Program-made: the position numbers and the translations under genes
The notes under the pieces: model-generated
Told to the model about the DNA's origin: nothing
Seen by the model: only the letters and a program-made list of their open reading frames with translations
Databases searched by the model: none
Part shown: positions 8,978 through 18,627 of the stretch, piece after piece
Layout: each line of letters opens with the position of its first letter
How positions within the stretch are numbered: position 1 is the stretch's first letter
Assembly: GCF_000632845.1 (NCBI RefSeq)
Contig: NZ_CP007474.1
Coordinates: 434,001 to 498,000 of the forward strand
From: Ehrlichia japonica
GTDB lineage: Bacteria; Pseudomonadota; Alphaproteobacteria; Rickettsiales; Anaplasmataceae
Length of the DNA stretch: 64,000 nucleotides
Direction: 5' to 3'

Positions 8978-10567
8978 ATGACTAAACATTCCACTAACCG
9001 CTACTCTATTATATCACTTATGCCTGAATTCATCTTTTTAGCATTCATCATGTTAGTGATACCTTTATATGATATAGAGATTGAATATAATGTTGGTAGT
9101 ATGTTAATATTTGCTACATTTTCTATTATTATAGTTCTAGTTTTTTTATATATTTGGAATATAGAAAGACGTGAGACAATTTTATATCTTCTATATTACT
9201 TAAGCAGCATAGCCACTATTTCTTCAACGAGTTTATTATCTGTAGCCATGTTATTTGAGGTTATGACATTAAGTGTATTAATAATAGTTGCTTCTGGCTC
9301 TAATGGAACTAACAGAAGAGTATTTATGCATTATTCATTTATTCATTTTTTAGCTGGTGTGATGTTGCTTACTGGAGCGTCTGGTCAATTTTTGGGATCA
9401 GTTAGTGGTGAAGATAATTATAAAGTGTTTTTTCTAATAGGTTTATTGATCAATTGTGCTTGCTTTCCTTTATCTTCTTGGGTAACAGATACTTATTCTA
9501 CAGCATTGAATAATGATACTATCATTTTATCTGTATTTACTACTAAAGTTTCAGCATATCTTTTGATGTTATTTTTTCATGGAGAAAAAATATTATTGTT
9601 TTTGGGTATAGCAACATCTATTTATGGGATAATTTTTTCGATATTAGAAAATAATATTAAGCGTTTACTTTGCTATAATTTAGTTGGACAGATGGGATTA
9701 GTTATCACCACGATAGGATTTTCTTATGGGTATAATGATGATGGTGTTAGTGATATAATTATTTTACAGATAATTCTGTCTATAATTTATCAGAGTTTGT
9801 TATTTATGGTTGCTACTTCTGTGATAAATAGTACTCAAAGATTTAATCTTAGTGAAATTGGTGGATTATTCAAAAAAATGCCAATTGAAGCAATGTGTTC
9901 TCTAGTTGCTATATCTAATATGGGGTCTTTACCTGGTACTGCTGGTTTTGTTGTAAAGTTTAAGATTATACACATGATAAATAATATGAATCCTACAGAG
10001 GTGTTAATAGGTAAATTATTCTTGCTATGTAGTATGTTATTATTTATGAGCGTTGGAATAAAGTTTTTTTCGTATATATTTATATCTAAATCTACAGAAA
10101 GTCCTGTTGTTAAAAAGGTTTGTGTGGGATCTAAGCTATCAATCTCAATATTAGCATTAATTTGTGTATTGTTCGGGATAGTATTCAGTTTCCTGTTAGC
10201 GCGGGAAGGTATTGGAAAGTGGGATAGTATTGTATTGCAATTTAAATTAATATTTGGAAGTATAGTGTTTTTTAGTTGTTTCCCCTCCCTTTTTAAGGGA
10301 AGAGTTAATTTTATTATGGACATTGATTGGGTCTATAGAGTATTGTTTATGCGTGTAGTATTGCTTGTTAACAAGTTTTTGTTATGCATTTATAATATTC
10401 TTGTTGCGATGTTAAACCATGTGTTGGATAAGGGAGTATTATTATGTTCTAAGAGCAGTCGGGAAATTTTGAGTATATCAAGTGTTAATCCTTTAGGATT
10501 AACAATAATGCTAGGTATGTTATTTATTATTATTATGGTTGTTGTATACTTATGTTTGAATCTTTAA
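8978..10567 (+). CDS. MnhD/NuoN-like proton-translocating antiporter subunit
   Basis: 529-aa polytopic membrane protein of the complex I / Mrp antiporter family (Proton_antipo_M), with about 14 hydrophobic helices. The conserved segment ILENNIKRLLCYNLVGQMGL and the later S-N-M-G-S-L-P-G-T-A-G-F-V-V-K-F-K motif contain the lysines used for ion conduction. MrpD, NuoN and NuoM are hard to separate by eye; the linked mnhF-C run makes an Mrp D-type role plausible. It overlaps ffh by 16 bp (10552-10567) in another frame, so ffh translation may be coupled to it. Confidence 0.75.
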   Translation: MTKHSTNRYSIISLMPEFIFLAFIMLVIPLYDIEIEYNVGSMLIFATFSIIIVLVFLYIWNIERRETILYLLYYLSSIATISSTSLLSVAMLFEVMTLSVLIIVASGSNGTNRRVFMHYSFIHFLAGVMLLTGASGQFLGSVSGEDNYKVFFLIGLLINCACFPLSSWVTDTYSTALNNDTIILSVFTTKVSAYLLMLFFHGEKILLFLGIATSIYGIIFSILENNIKRLLCYNLVGQMGLVITTIGFSYGYNDDGVSDIIILQIILSIIYQSLLFMVATSVINSTQRFNLSEIGGLFKKMPIEAMCSLVAISNMGSLPGTAGFVVKFKIIHMINNMNPTEVLIGKLFLLCSMLLFMSVGIKFFSYIFISKSTESPVVKKVCVGSKLSISILALICVLFGIVFSFLLAREGIGKWDSIVLQFKLIFGSIVFFSCFPSLFKGRVNFIMDIDWVYRVLFMRVVLLVNKFLLCIYNILVAMLNHVLDKGVLLCSKSSREILSISSVNPLGLTIMLGMLFIIIMVVVYLCLNL

Positions 10568-11883
10568 CTAGTAGTTTAACTAATGTAATTCAAAGGATGC
10601 AGAGTAAGCATGTTATTTCTTCTGAGGACTTTGATGCTACAATGGAAGAAGTGAAAGTCGCTTTGCTTGAAGCAGATGTTTCTTTAGTTGTAGTTAAGAA
10701 TTTTATCAGTAATGTTAAGGAAAAAATAGTTGGGGAAACTACTGTAAAAGGTGTATTACCGACACAAATGATAATAAAGAAGATCCAGGATTGTTTGATT
10801 GAAATATTAGGATCTGAAAAGTGTGAGTTAAATATCTCTAATAAGCCTTTTTCTGTTATTATGATGATAGGGCTTCAAGGTGTTGGTAAAACTACAACTA
10901 CGGCTAAGTTAGCGTTAAAATTAAAAAATAAAGGGAAAGAAGTCTTAATGGTATCGTTGGACGTCTATCGTCCTGCAGCTCAAAAACAATTGGAAATATT
11001 GGGAGAACAGATAGATGTTCAAACTTTGCCTATTATTGAAAATCAAACTCCTATTGAGATAGCAAAGAGAGCAGTGGATATTGTTCAACAAAATGATTTT
11101 GATGTTTTAATTTTAGATACAGCAGGAAGATTGCATATTGATCAGGTGATGATGGAAGAATTACAAGCCATTAGAGATCTTACCTCTCCTAGTGAAGTGA
11201 TTTTGGTTGTTGATTCTATGATAGGTCAAGATGCTGTAAATGTAGCTAAGTCATTTGATAGCAGTGGGATTACAGGTATAATTTTAACCCGTGTTGATGG
11301 GGATGCTAGGGGTGGTGCTGCACTTTCTATGAAGATGTCGGTTGGTAAGCCTATTAAATTTATTGCTACTGGTGAGAAGTTGAATGATTTGGATGATTTT
11401 TATCCAGATAGGATTGCTAAACGAATATTAAATATGGGTGACGTTGTATCTTTAGTAGAAAAGGCTACAGAAGCTGTAGGTAAGCATGCTATAGATGAAA
11501 TGCAAAGAAAAGCTCAGAAAGGTGAATTTGACCTAAATGATTTAGTGCACCATTTGAAGGCTTTAAATAAGTTAGGTGGTATTGCTAATATTTTGAAATT
11601 TATTCCTAATTTTGGTCCTGATATTAAACGTCAAGTTTCTGTAATTGCAAATGATAGTAGATCGAAACAATATATAGCAATTATTAATTCTATGACAAAA
11701 CAAGAAAGAAAAAATCCTAAGATATTGAATGGTGCACGTAAAGCTAGAATTGCAAAAGGTTCTGGAGTACATATTAACGTTATTAATATGTTAATAAAGC
11801 AATTTAACCAAATGAGTAACTTGATGGGTAAATTTAGTAAGCTTAAAAGTACAAATTTTATGAATCTATTTAATGAGAAATAA
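10552..11883 (+). CDS. ffh: Signal recognition particle protein Ffh (SRP54)
   Basis: 443-aa GTPase that binds signal sequences and 4.5S RNA and delivers ribosomes to FtsY at the membrane. The N domain is at 1-95. G motifs are GLQGVGKTTTTAKLA (about residue 107), DVYRPAAQKQLE, LDTAGRLHID (about 190) and TRVDGDARGG. The M domain follows from about 300. The segment matching the E. coli finger loop (KLGGIANILKFIPNFG) has no methionine, unlike the Met-rich norm. ATG at 10552 lies inside the end of the upstream gene. Confidence 0.97.
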   Translation: MFESLTSSLTNVIQRMQSKHVISSEDFDATMEEVKVALLEADVSLVVVKNFISNVKEKIVGETTVKGVLPTQMIIKKIQDCLIEILGSEKCELNISNKPFSVIMMIGLQGVGKTTTTAKLALKLKNKGKEVLMVSLDVYRPAAQKQLEILGEQIDVQTLPIIENQTPIEIAKRAVDIVQQNDFDVLILDTAGRLHIDQVMMEELQAIRDLTSPSEVILVVDSMIGQDAVNVAKSFDSSGITGIILTRVDGDARGGAALSMKMSVGKPIKFIATGEKLNDLDDFYPDRIAKRILNMGDVVSLVEKATEAVGKHAIDEMQRKAQKGEFDLNDLVHHLKALNKLGGIANILKFIPNFGPDIKRQVSVIANDSRSKQYIAIINSMTKQERKNPKILNGARKARIAKGSGVHINVINMLIKQFNQMSNLMGKFSKLKSTNFMNLFNEK

Positions 11884-12455
11884 TTTCCAATTTTTTAGTA
11901 TATATTTCATTATAAAATATTTTGATAAAATTTTATGTTCTATGTAGCTTTTGTGTTTCATGAATTCTACGTTTTTTATAACAAGTTAAAATATACGAAA
12001 ACTGTACATAATAGTGGAGTAGTAAAGGTCTTATTTTTAAATGTTTTGAAATCATTTCTGAGTAGGTGGTTATGTTTTTATATGTATGTAATTTGCATGG
12101 TTTATCGGAATCTCTGGTTTTTTATCAGTAGTCTATACGATGAAAAGCATATAATTAAGTTATGAATTAATTTTCAAAATTTATTAATTATTTTGTTAGA
12201 AGATATTTATGTGAGTTTATTGTAATAACTGAAATGTGCTTTTAAATTATTAAAAAATTTTATTGCATAGTATGTGTTTTTGATGTGTAATGTAGAGTTC
12301 GGTTTTATGATATCTACTGTAATTAGTATTGTATTACCTATAGTTTTACACGATAGTTTTAAGGGTTTTAAATATACATTGTGTTACTTTTTTATGTCTT
12401 CTTGTAAACACAAGAATGTACTGTCTATTTGGTTACTTAGTATTAGCAAAGGAAT
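11884..12455. other. Non-coding gap between ffh and era
   Basis: 572 bp, very AT-rich. Two open stretches of about 70 codons (11935-12165 and 12274-12486) have low-complexity composition and no family resemblance, and I do not consider them genes. The second runs into era in another frame. I see no RNA gene or hairpin. Confidence 0.6.
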
Positions 12456-13346
12456 ATGGATCATACAGATAAAAAGTGTTCTATGACTGCTATAGTTGGA
12501 ACAACTAATGCAGGAAAATCGACATTAATTAACATGCTGGTGGGACAAAAAGTTGCAGCAGTAACTCCAAAAGTGCAGACTACTAGAGTTAGAATGCATG
12601 CTGTATTGAATAATGAAAATGTTCAGTTAATATTTATAGATACACCAGGTATTTTTTCTCCAAAGACAAAGTTGGAAAAATTTATAGTAAAACATGCTTG
12701 GATGTCTCTCAAAGGTATTGAAAGTATAATACTGTTACTTGATGTAAAAAATTATTTGAATAAGCATGTTGAAAAGATTATTAGTAGAATCAAGCAATCT
12801 AATATTAACGCTATTCTAGTAGTAAATAAAATTGATAGGGTATCTGTGTCATCAATTGATAAGGCTATAGAACATATGTATTTATTACATAATTTTAGTA
12901 AAACTTTTACTATATCAGCATTACATAATATTGGATTAAGTCGTTTAATTGATTACCTATGTGAAATTTCGCCTAGTGGTCCTTGGTTATATCCTGAAGA
13001 TCAGATTAGTGATGCGCCGTTAAAGTTTTTTATGGCTGAAATTACACGGGAAAAGTTATTTTTGTCTCTACATCATGAATTACCTTATTCTTTATCTGTA
13101 GTTACTGAGGCATTAGAAGAAAAAGAAGATGGAAGCTTAATTGTTAAGCAGGTAATATATGTAACTAAAGATAGTCATAGAACTATAATTTTAGGTAAAA
13201 AGGGAGAAATGATAAAGAAGATTAGTATAGAATCTAGATCTGATCTTCAGGAAATTCTTAATTTGAAGATACATCTTTTTTTATTTGTAAAAGTTAGAGA
13301 ATTTTGGCTAAATTATTTAGATAAATGTGTAGGATATGTTGAATAG
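12456..13346 (+). CDS. era: GTPase Era
   Basis: 296-aa GTPase that binds 16S rRNA near its 3' end and assists 30S subunit maturation. G1 is [16 protein letters not shown]3 is FIDTPGIF, G4 is VVNKID and G5 is SALHNIG. A KH RNA-binding domain fills the C-terminal third ([15 protein letters not shown]). The usual proline of the G1 loop (G-x-P-N-x-G-K-S) is threonine here. AAAGGA lies just upstream of ATG at 12456. The last 11 bp overlap the next gene. Confidence 0.96.
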   Translation: MDHTDKKCSMTAIVGTTNAGKSTLINMLVGQKVAAVTPKVQTTRVRMHAVLNNENVQLIFIDTPGIFSPKTKLEKFIVKHAWMSLKGIESIILLLDVKNYLNKHVEKIISRIKQSNINAILVVNKIDRVSVSSIDKAIEHMYLLHNFSKTFTISALHNIGLSRLIDYLCEISPSGPWLYPEDQISDAPLKFFMAEITREKLFLSLHHELPYSLSVVTEALEEKEDGSLIVKQVIYVTKDSHRTIILGKKGEMIKKISIESRSDLQEILNLKIHLFLFVKVREFWLNYLDKCVGYVE

Positions 13347-14163
13347 TTTATTAGTTTTTGATATAGAAACAGTTCCAGATGTAGATGTTTGTTGTAATCT
13401 TTTGAGTAATTTTGATGATACGGTTGAGCTAAATGAAAAAAGAGAAGCATTAATAAATTACCATTTGGAAGTTACTGATGGTAAGAATCCATTTTTAAGA
13501 CAACCTTTTCATAAGGTGGTTGCTATTAGTTTTCTAAAAGCAGATATTAAAAGAATAGGGGAATATGAATCCTTTCATTTACAAGAGATACGTTCTGGTG
13601 GAAAAGTAGAGTCTACAGAAAAGGATTTGCTAAAGGGATTTTTTCAATATGTTTCATCTTTGAGACCAAGGTTTGTATCTTTTAATGGACGTACTTTTGA
13701 TTTCCCAGTATTAAAATATAGAGCTATGGTACATGGTATACAGGCGGGGTGTTTGTATAAAATTGGGGATAAGTGGAATAATTATTTTCAACGTTATAGC
13801 ATTGATTGGCATTGTGATCTATTAGATTATCTTTCTGATTTTGGTACTTCTGCTAGAATAAAGATGAATGAGGTATGTTCAGTATTGAATTTTCCTGGTA
13901 AATTTGGTATTGATGGGTCAAGGGTTGCTGAATTATATGATAACGGTAAAATATCTGAGATTCGTGATTACTGTGAGACAGATGTAATAAATACTTATTT
14001 AGTATACTTAAGGATGATGCATTATCAAGATAGAATTACATCACTAAATTATAATGATAGCATAAGTGATTTATTATCGTATTTAGATGCTAATGAAAAG
14101 GAACATTTCAAACAATTTAGAATCGAGTGGGATAAATCTTGTAGCGGAAATTTTTATCTTTAA
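13336..14163 (+). CDS. Predicted 3'-5' exonuclease, PolB-like DEDD family
   Basis: 275 aa resembling the stand-alone PolB exonuclease-like family (DNA_pol_B_exo2). Exo I is VFDIETVPD (residues about 7-15), Exo II is [18 protein letters not shown] and Exo III is [17 protein letters not shown]. These supply the four acidic metal ligands. It probably acts in DNA repair or RNA/DNA end trimming; the substrate is not established for the family. It overlaps era by 11 bp, so translation is likely coupled. Confidence 0.85.
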   Translation: MLNSLLVFDIETVPDVDVCCNLLSNFDDTVELNEKREALINYHLEVTDGKNPFLRQPFHKVVAISFLKADIKRIGEYESFHLQEIRSGGKVESTEKDLLKGFFQYVSSLRPRFVSFNGRTFDFPVLKYRAMVHGIQAGCLYKIGDKWNNYFQRYSIDWHCDLLDYLSDFGTSARIKMNEVCSVLNFPGKFGIDGSRVAELYDNGKISEIRDYCETDVINTYLVYLRMMHYQDRITSLNYNDSISDLLSYLDANEKEHFKQFRIEWDKSCSGNFYL

Positions 14164-14225
14164 GCATAGATCCATATATTTAGTTAATTAATTTATATAT
14201 TTACTAGTATATCGTTATTATATTA

Positions 14226-14768
14226 GTGAATTTTTTGGAATCCATTATGCGAAATGTAAAGTATGTATTATTTTGGTTAGGTTTTATAGTGTTAGTAACA
14301 CTGTTTGACGGGATAAAAGGTGATGTTGCTAATAGAAAATACTTTGAGAAATTTTTTCCAAATAACGTTACTCAAAACACAAGCGTTAGTTACGTTGATG
14401 GAGGAGGAGTTGAGTTTCGTAGAGCCAAAGATGGTCATTTTTATATAGAAGCTATGGTGCATGGTATACCAGTTAATTTTTTAGTTGACACTGGGGCTAC
14501 TGATATAGTCTTGTCAGTGGAAGATGCAAAGAGATTGAAAAATCATCTAAAGTACTTAAATAGAAAGAAGACTTATCATACTGCTAATGGTACAGTAAAA
14601 GCTTTATATGTAGAAATATCTGAAATGCAGGTAGGAAAATTTATTGTTAATAATGTAAAAGCTAGTGTTAATGTTTCTCCGATGCGCACTTCTCTTTTAG
14701 GAATGAGTTTTTTACAATATTTTCATTTCAATATGAGTGGAGATAAATTAACATTAAATTCTTATTAA
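14226..14768 (+). CDS. Retropepsin-like aspartic protease, membrane-anchored
   Basis: 180 aa from GTG at 14226, or 173 aa from ATG at 14247. One N-terminal hydrophobic helix (residues about 11-27) is followed by a short linker and a single aspartic protease domain with VNFLVDTGATDIVLS. This is the bacterial clan AA family related to retroviral proteases (TIGR02281-like), active as a homodimer. Rickettsia has a related membrane-anchored retropepsin. The protease domain should face the periplasm. Substrate unknown. Confidence 0.85.
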   Translation: MNFLESIMRNVKYVLFWLGFIVLVTLFDGIKGDVANRKYFEKFFPNNVTQNTSVSYVDGGGVEFRRAKDGHFYIEAMVHGIPVNFLVDTGATDIVLSVEDAKRLKNHLKYLNRKKTYHTANGTVKALYVEISEMQVGKFIVNNVKASVNVSPMRTSLLGMSFLQYFHFNMSGDKLTLNSY

Positions 14769-14920
14769 AATGTTTAATATGATTGATCAATGATTTCACA
14801 TAGAATAATGTGAAAAAATGTTATATAAATGCCTTATTTATCGAAAGTATGTGATTTTTTAATTGATAGTTGTACTGTTTTAGTTTTACGGATTTAGATA
14901 AATATTTCTAATAGATAGAT

Positions 14921-15157
14921 GTATTATTTATTAAATTTAGTATAACTTCGTCTTTTAGCATATCTTCATAAATTTGACACGGTGACATATAAGTGCATAA
15001 CTATTATTGTTGACCATTACTTCAGGTGGTACTGGTAATCTGGAATATAGTTGTTTAACATTGAAGATTCATGAGCTTCAGTTTTAATATTTTACTGGTA
15101 TTATATGGACTGGTGTTAATAACTAGAAATATACTATGGCTATAAAAGCATATTTAA
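14921..15157 (-). repeat. Remote, diverged copy of the lysA 3'-tail repeat
   Basis: This segment matches the 230-bp unit of the array at 22891-23808 along its whole length. Shared blocks include GTATTATTTATTAAAT at the start, CGTCTTTTAGCATATCTTCA, CCATTACTTCAGGT, GGTAATCTGGAAT and AGAAATATACT near the end. It carries scattered substitutions and small indels. It lies about 7.7 kb from the array in the same orientation, so its coding sense is antisense to the plus strand, as in lysA. No open frame survives. Confidence 0.88.
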
Positions 15158-15506
15158 TTTTATATAGAGATTTGTAAAAATATTAAGCAATTAATTTGTC
15201 TAAGTGAGTATATAATTTTTTAAATGGTTATTATCATATTTTACTACTTATAAGTTAGAACTTAGTAAGATTATTATTCATAGTATGTATGTAATACTAA
15301 ATGAGCTTGATATATTAGGTAAATTCTATAAGTGTTGTTTGTTGATAAATAGAGATTTTAAGAATTACTGTACATTATTATAAAAAAGTATATTAGCTGA
15401 TCGAAGTTTATTGCCTATTATGTTTTATTCATTGTTGATTATGAAGTCTTGATATTAATGAGATATTTATTTTATTTTAAAGTATAAGGTTATTTTAGTA
15501 CTAAGT

Positions 15507-15535
15507 TTGTGATTAGGAAAAAAGACTGCTATGCT
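15507..15535 (+). promoter_or_regulatory. Candidate promoter for the M24 aminopeptidase
   Basis: TTGTGA (15507-15512) and TATGCT (15530-15535) are 17 bp apart, predicting a start near 15542. This would exclude the upstream in-frame codon at 15538 and favours ATG 15583. Confidence 0.4.
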
Positions 15536-15582
15536 ATTTGTTATGTAGTAATATATATTTTTTATTATCAAGTGTGGAATTT

Positions 15583-17304
15583 ATGGAAGGTAGGTTAAAT
15601 CAATTAGTTGGTTTAATGAAAGAATATAGAATTGATGTATTGTTGTTGCAGAATACAGATGAGTATCAATGTGAGTATGTACCTGTTAATAAGCAGAGAA
15701 TAAAATGGTTATGTGATTTTTCTGGTTCAAATGCTACTTTGATAATATCAAAGGAGGGTAAGCAGAATTTTTTTACCGATGGTAGATATATATTACAAGC
15801 AGCGCAGGAATTGGACCTTAATTATTATCAAATACATAATGTTTGTAGTTTAACTCCTTGGCAATGGTGTGTAGAAAATTGTTTATCTAATACTGTTATA
15901 GCTTATGAATCTTCTTTGTTTACTTTAAGTCAAGTAAGAAAGTATGAGGATTGTGGTGTTGTTTTGAAGTCAATAGATCAAATTTTGATTGATAAATTAT
16001 GGATTCGTGATCTTACTGTAGAACATAACATAGTACAGCATCCTTTGAAGTATTCTGGTATTGATAGTTATAAAAAGTCTTGTGAAATTGTAAAATATTT
16101 ATCTGGTAAAGATGCTATATTAATCACAGATATCGATGTTATTTCATGGATGCTAAATATACGTAATAAGAAGTTTCTTTATAATCCATCAGTGTTATCT
16201 AGAGCAATATTATATAAAGATGGAAAAGTTGATTTATTTGTTGATAATGTGCATTTGGTAGATGTTAAATATAAACATCTTAGTATATATTCTTCAGATG
16301 ATTTATTTAATGTTTTGAAATCTGTAAAATCAATAGCTATAGATGCATCTACTATACCAATGAACATCTTTTTATCTTTACAACAACAAGATGTATTAGT
16401 GTATGATTCAGATCCTTGTCTTTTAATGAAAGCTGAGAAAAATGATGTTGAAATACAAGGTGTAATTAACGCTCATATTAGAGATGGAGTTGCTGTAGTT
16501 AATTTATTATATTGGTTGAATATTCAGTTAAGTAATAATCGGAGAGTTACAGAATTGGATGTTGAATCAAAATTGTTAAGTTTTAGGCAAGAGCAAGATT
16601 TGTTTCAAGGTGAAAGTTTTGCTACAATCTCTGGTTTTGGAGAAAATGGAGCTATAATACATTATAAAGCGAATAGTAAGACAAATAAGTTAATTTGTAA
16701 AAATGGATTGTATTTGTTAGATTCTGGAGGGCAATATCTTGATGGGACAACAGATATTACGCGTACTATTGCTATAGGGGAACCTACATCTGAGCAGATT
16801 ACCAATTTTACATTGGTTTTAAAAGGTCATATTGCTTTAGCAATGGCAGTTTTCCCCTTAGGAATTACTGGTGGAATGTTGGATATATTAGCTAGGCAGT
16901 ATTTGTGGAAATCAGGGCTTGATTACCAACATGGTACAGGTCATGGAGTAGGGAGTTTTCTATCAGTTCATGAAGGTCCTTGTGCTATTTCTTATAAGAA
17001 TAATATTGCATTAAAACCAAATATGATCTTATCAAATGAGCCAGGGTACTATAAAAATGGTGAATATGGAATAAGGATTGAAAATCTTATGTATGTTGAA
17101 AAGCATGTTGATGGTTTTTTAGGATTTAAACAATTAACATGTGTACCAATAGATTTAAAATTAATAAATGCAGATATGTTAAGTGAAGAAGAAATTAATT
17201 ACATAGATCAGTATCATAGTTTTGTATACAATACTGTTGCTCCATATGTAAATAAAGAAGTTAAAGATTGGTTATATTATGCATGTAGAAGTTTGAAAAG
17301 GTAA
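15583..17304 (+). CDS. pepP: Xaa-Pro aminopeptidase, M24B family
   Basis: 573-aa metallopeptidase that removes N-terminal residues ahead of proline. It has the three-domain layout of the long aminopeptidase P type: two creatinase-like N-terminal domains, then the pita-bread catalytic domain from about 310. Metal ligands are visible in LLDSGGQYLDGTTDITRT (two Asp), HGTGHGVGSFLSVHEGP (His), SNEPGYY (Glu) and GIRIENLMYV (Glu). The frame is open from 15538, but ATG at 15583 (MEGRLNQL) fits family starts. Domain order is that of the eukaryote-like XPNPEP1 type found in many alphaproteobacteria. Confidence 0.92.
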   Translation: MEGRLNQLVGLMKEYRIDVLLLQNTDEYQCEYVPVNKQRIKWLCDFSGSNATLIISKEGKQNFFTDGRYILQAAQELDLNYYQIHNVCSLTPWQWCVENCLSNTVIAYESSLFTLSQVRKYEDCGVVLKSIDQILIDKLWIRDLTVEHNIVQHPLKYSGIDSYKKSCEIVKYLSGKDAILITDIDVISWMLNIRNKKFLYNPSVLSRAILYKDGKVDLFVDNVHLVDVKYKHLSIYSSDDLFNVLKSVKSIAIDASTIPMNIFLSLQQQDVLVYDSDPCLLMKAEKNDVEIQGVINAHIRDGVAVVNLLYWLNIQLSNNRRVTELDVESKLLSFRQEQDLFQGESFATISGFGENGAIIHYKANSKTNKLICKNGLYLLDSGGQYLDGTTDITRTIAIGEPTSEQITNFTLVLKGHIALAMAVFPLGITGGMLDILARQYLWKSGLDYQHGTGHGVGSFLSVHEGPCAISYKNNIALKPNMILSNEPGYYKNGEYGIRIENLMYVEKHVDGFLGFKQLTCVPIDLKLINADMLSEEEINYIDQYHSFVYNTVAPYVNKEVKDWLYYACRSLKR

Positions 17305-17651
17305 GTAGTTTTATTTAATAATAATGACTTTTTGTATATTAAAATGTCTTATGAGTATGTTATAAATTATAATGTTTAACATAAAGTAATAGCTATATCT
17401 TACTGAAATATCTGAATTTTATGGTTTACTTTAATATGTGAGGAATCTATCTTTTTTATAAAAGAATTAGAGATTTCAGTAAGTGTGATAATAATATATC
17501 AGATATTAGTTTAATTATATCATGTAACCATTGAATAATATAGTTTTTTCAAGGAAAGCATATAATGGTGTGTTAGTTTTATATAAAAAATATTTACAAA
17601 AAGTAGATTATGTTTTTTGATAATTATAACATGATAGTTATTTCTACTGTA
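17305..17651. other. Non-coding gap between convergent pepP and hemD
   Basis: 347 bp of AT-rich sequence between two convergent genes. A bidirectional terminator would be expected, but I see no clear GC-containing hairpin with a T tail. Confidence 0.55.
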
Positions 17652-18341
17652 TCACTGAATTAATGATAACAGTGATTTGTTAGTAGATTGATCAGATACT
17701 TTTATAGTTTTCCAGCAAGCTGTTTTTGCAATATCTGCAATTTTATTACTCATAGCATATATAGTAATGCCTCCTATTTTATCGTGAATATTATGTTTTT
17801 TGATTAATTCAATCAATATTTTAGCAGTTCTGGAAGAATAAAGTAATATACCTAATATTTTGTTTTGAAACAAAGCATTGTAACAGCGGTTACTAAAGTA
17901 TTTTCTATCTATTGTATTGTATAGTATAATTTCTTGAAAATTTTTATAATAATGGAAATTTTTTTTAAGATTGCATGTAACTTCTTTGCCTCTTATATAT
18001 AGGATATTAGCTTGGTTATGATTTCTTATATAAGATATAACGTCATTAATATTTCCATTGAGTGATTTTACGGATGTAAAACCTAATTCTTGTGCAATAT
18101 TCATAGTATTGTTACCGACAGTAATAATATTTATATCTCGGTTTTTAGTAATTTTACTTAAAGCAATTATGCTGTGCTGACTTGTGGATATGATGAAATC
18201 AAAATCCTTTACATTGATTTTAGCTATTAAATATTTTATTGAAAACATTGGTTCGATATAGACATTGAAGCCTAATTTATTGAGATGTTCTTTGATTTTT
18301 ATAGAATCTTTTTTTGGTCGAGTAACTAGTAAAGATTTCAT
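17652..18341 (-). CDS. hemD: Uroporphyrinogen-III synthase
   Basis: About 229 aa. It cyclises hydroxymethylbilane to uroporphyrinogen III in haem synthesis. The family is poorly conserved. It is recognised by the N-terminal LLVTRPKKDSIKI, the hinge motif FDFIISTSQHSI, LYIRGKEVTCNL, and the C-terminal half with LLYSSRTAKILIEL and IYAMSNKIADIAK. The frame is open to 18374, but a -10 box would overlap that codon, and ATG at 18341 (MKSLLVTRP) matches family starts. Other haem genes are not adjacent. Confidence 0.82.
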   Translation of the reverse strand: MKSLLVTRPKKDSIKIKEHLNKLGFNVYIEPMFSIKYLIAKINVKDFDFIISTSQHSIIALSKITKNRDINIITVGNNTMNIAQELGFTSVKSLNGNINDVISYIRNHNQANILYIRGKEVTCNLKKNFHYYKNFQEIILYNTIDRKYFSNRCYNALFQNKILGILLYSSRTAKILIELIKKHNIHDKIGGITIYAMSNKIADIAKTACWKTIKVSDQSTNKSLLSLIQ

Positions 18342-18369
18342 ATAATGTACTGTGTACTTGTTTAAAAAA

Positions 18370-18398
18370 AACATATCTCAGTATATATAGACAATCAA
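18370..18398 (-). promoter_or_regulatory. Candidate promoter for hemD
   Basis: On the minus strand, TTGATT (18398-18393) and TATGTT (18375-18370) are 17 bp apart, giving a start near 18364. It fits hemD starting at 18341. Confidence 0.42.
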
Positions 18399-18627
18399 CT
18401 TAATATTTATATTTAAGAGATATGTTTGGGTACAACTTGATAAGTAAACATGAATTACATAGTACCCTAATTTTATGCTAAAATTTACCTAGCTGTCGTA
18501 TTAAGTACTTACTTTATCTATGTACTTTTTTTATTTTACATTGTGTTAATTTGATATTAATTATACTTAAATTTATTGATCATTATTATCAGTAGTAATT
18601 TTATACTATGTTATAAAAGAATATTAT

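Larger units (their letters stand above)
14769..15582. other. Non-coding gap with a remote lysA-tail copy
   Basis: About 810 bp without a gene. It contains a diverged copy of the lysA 3'-end repeat unit (14921-15157) and a possible promoter for the aminopeptidase at its end. I recognise nothing in 15160-15500. Confidence 0.7.

Noticed and set aside
11935-12486. Two small plus-strand open frames before era
   Set aside because: Their composition is that of random AT-rich DNA (Phe, Tyr, Leu, Ile), no ribosome site precedes them, and the second overlaps the well-supported start of era.
18503-18527. Hairpin AAGTAC/GTACTT followed by T residues as a terminator
   Set aside because: It has a 6-bp stem and a 13-nt loop and lies between two divergent genes, where no transcript should end.
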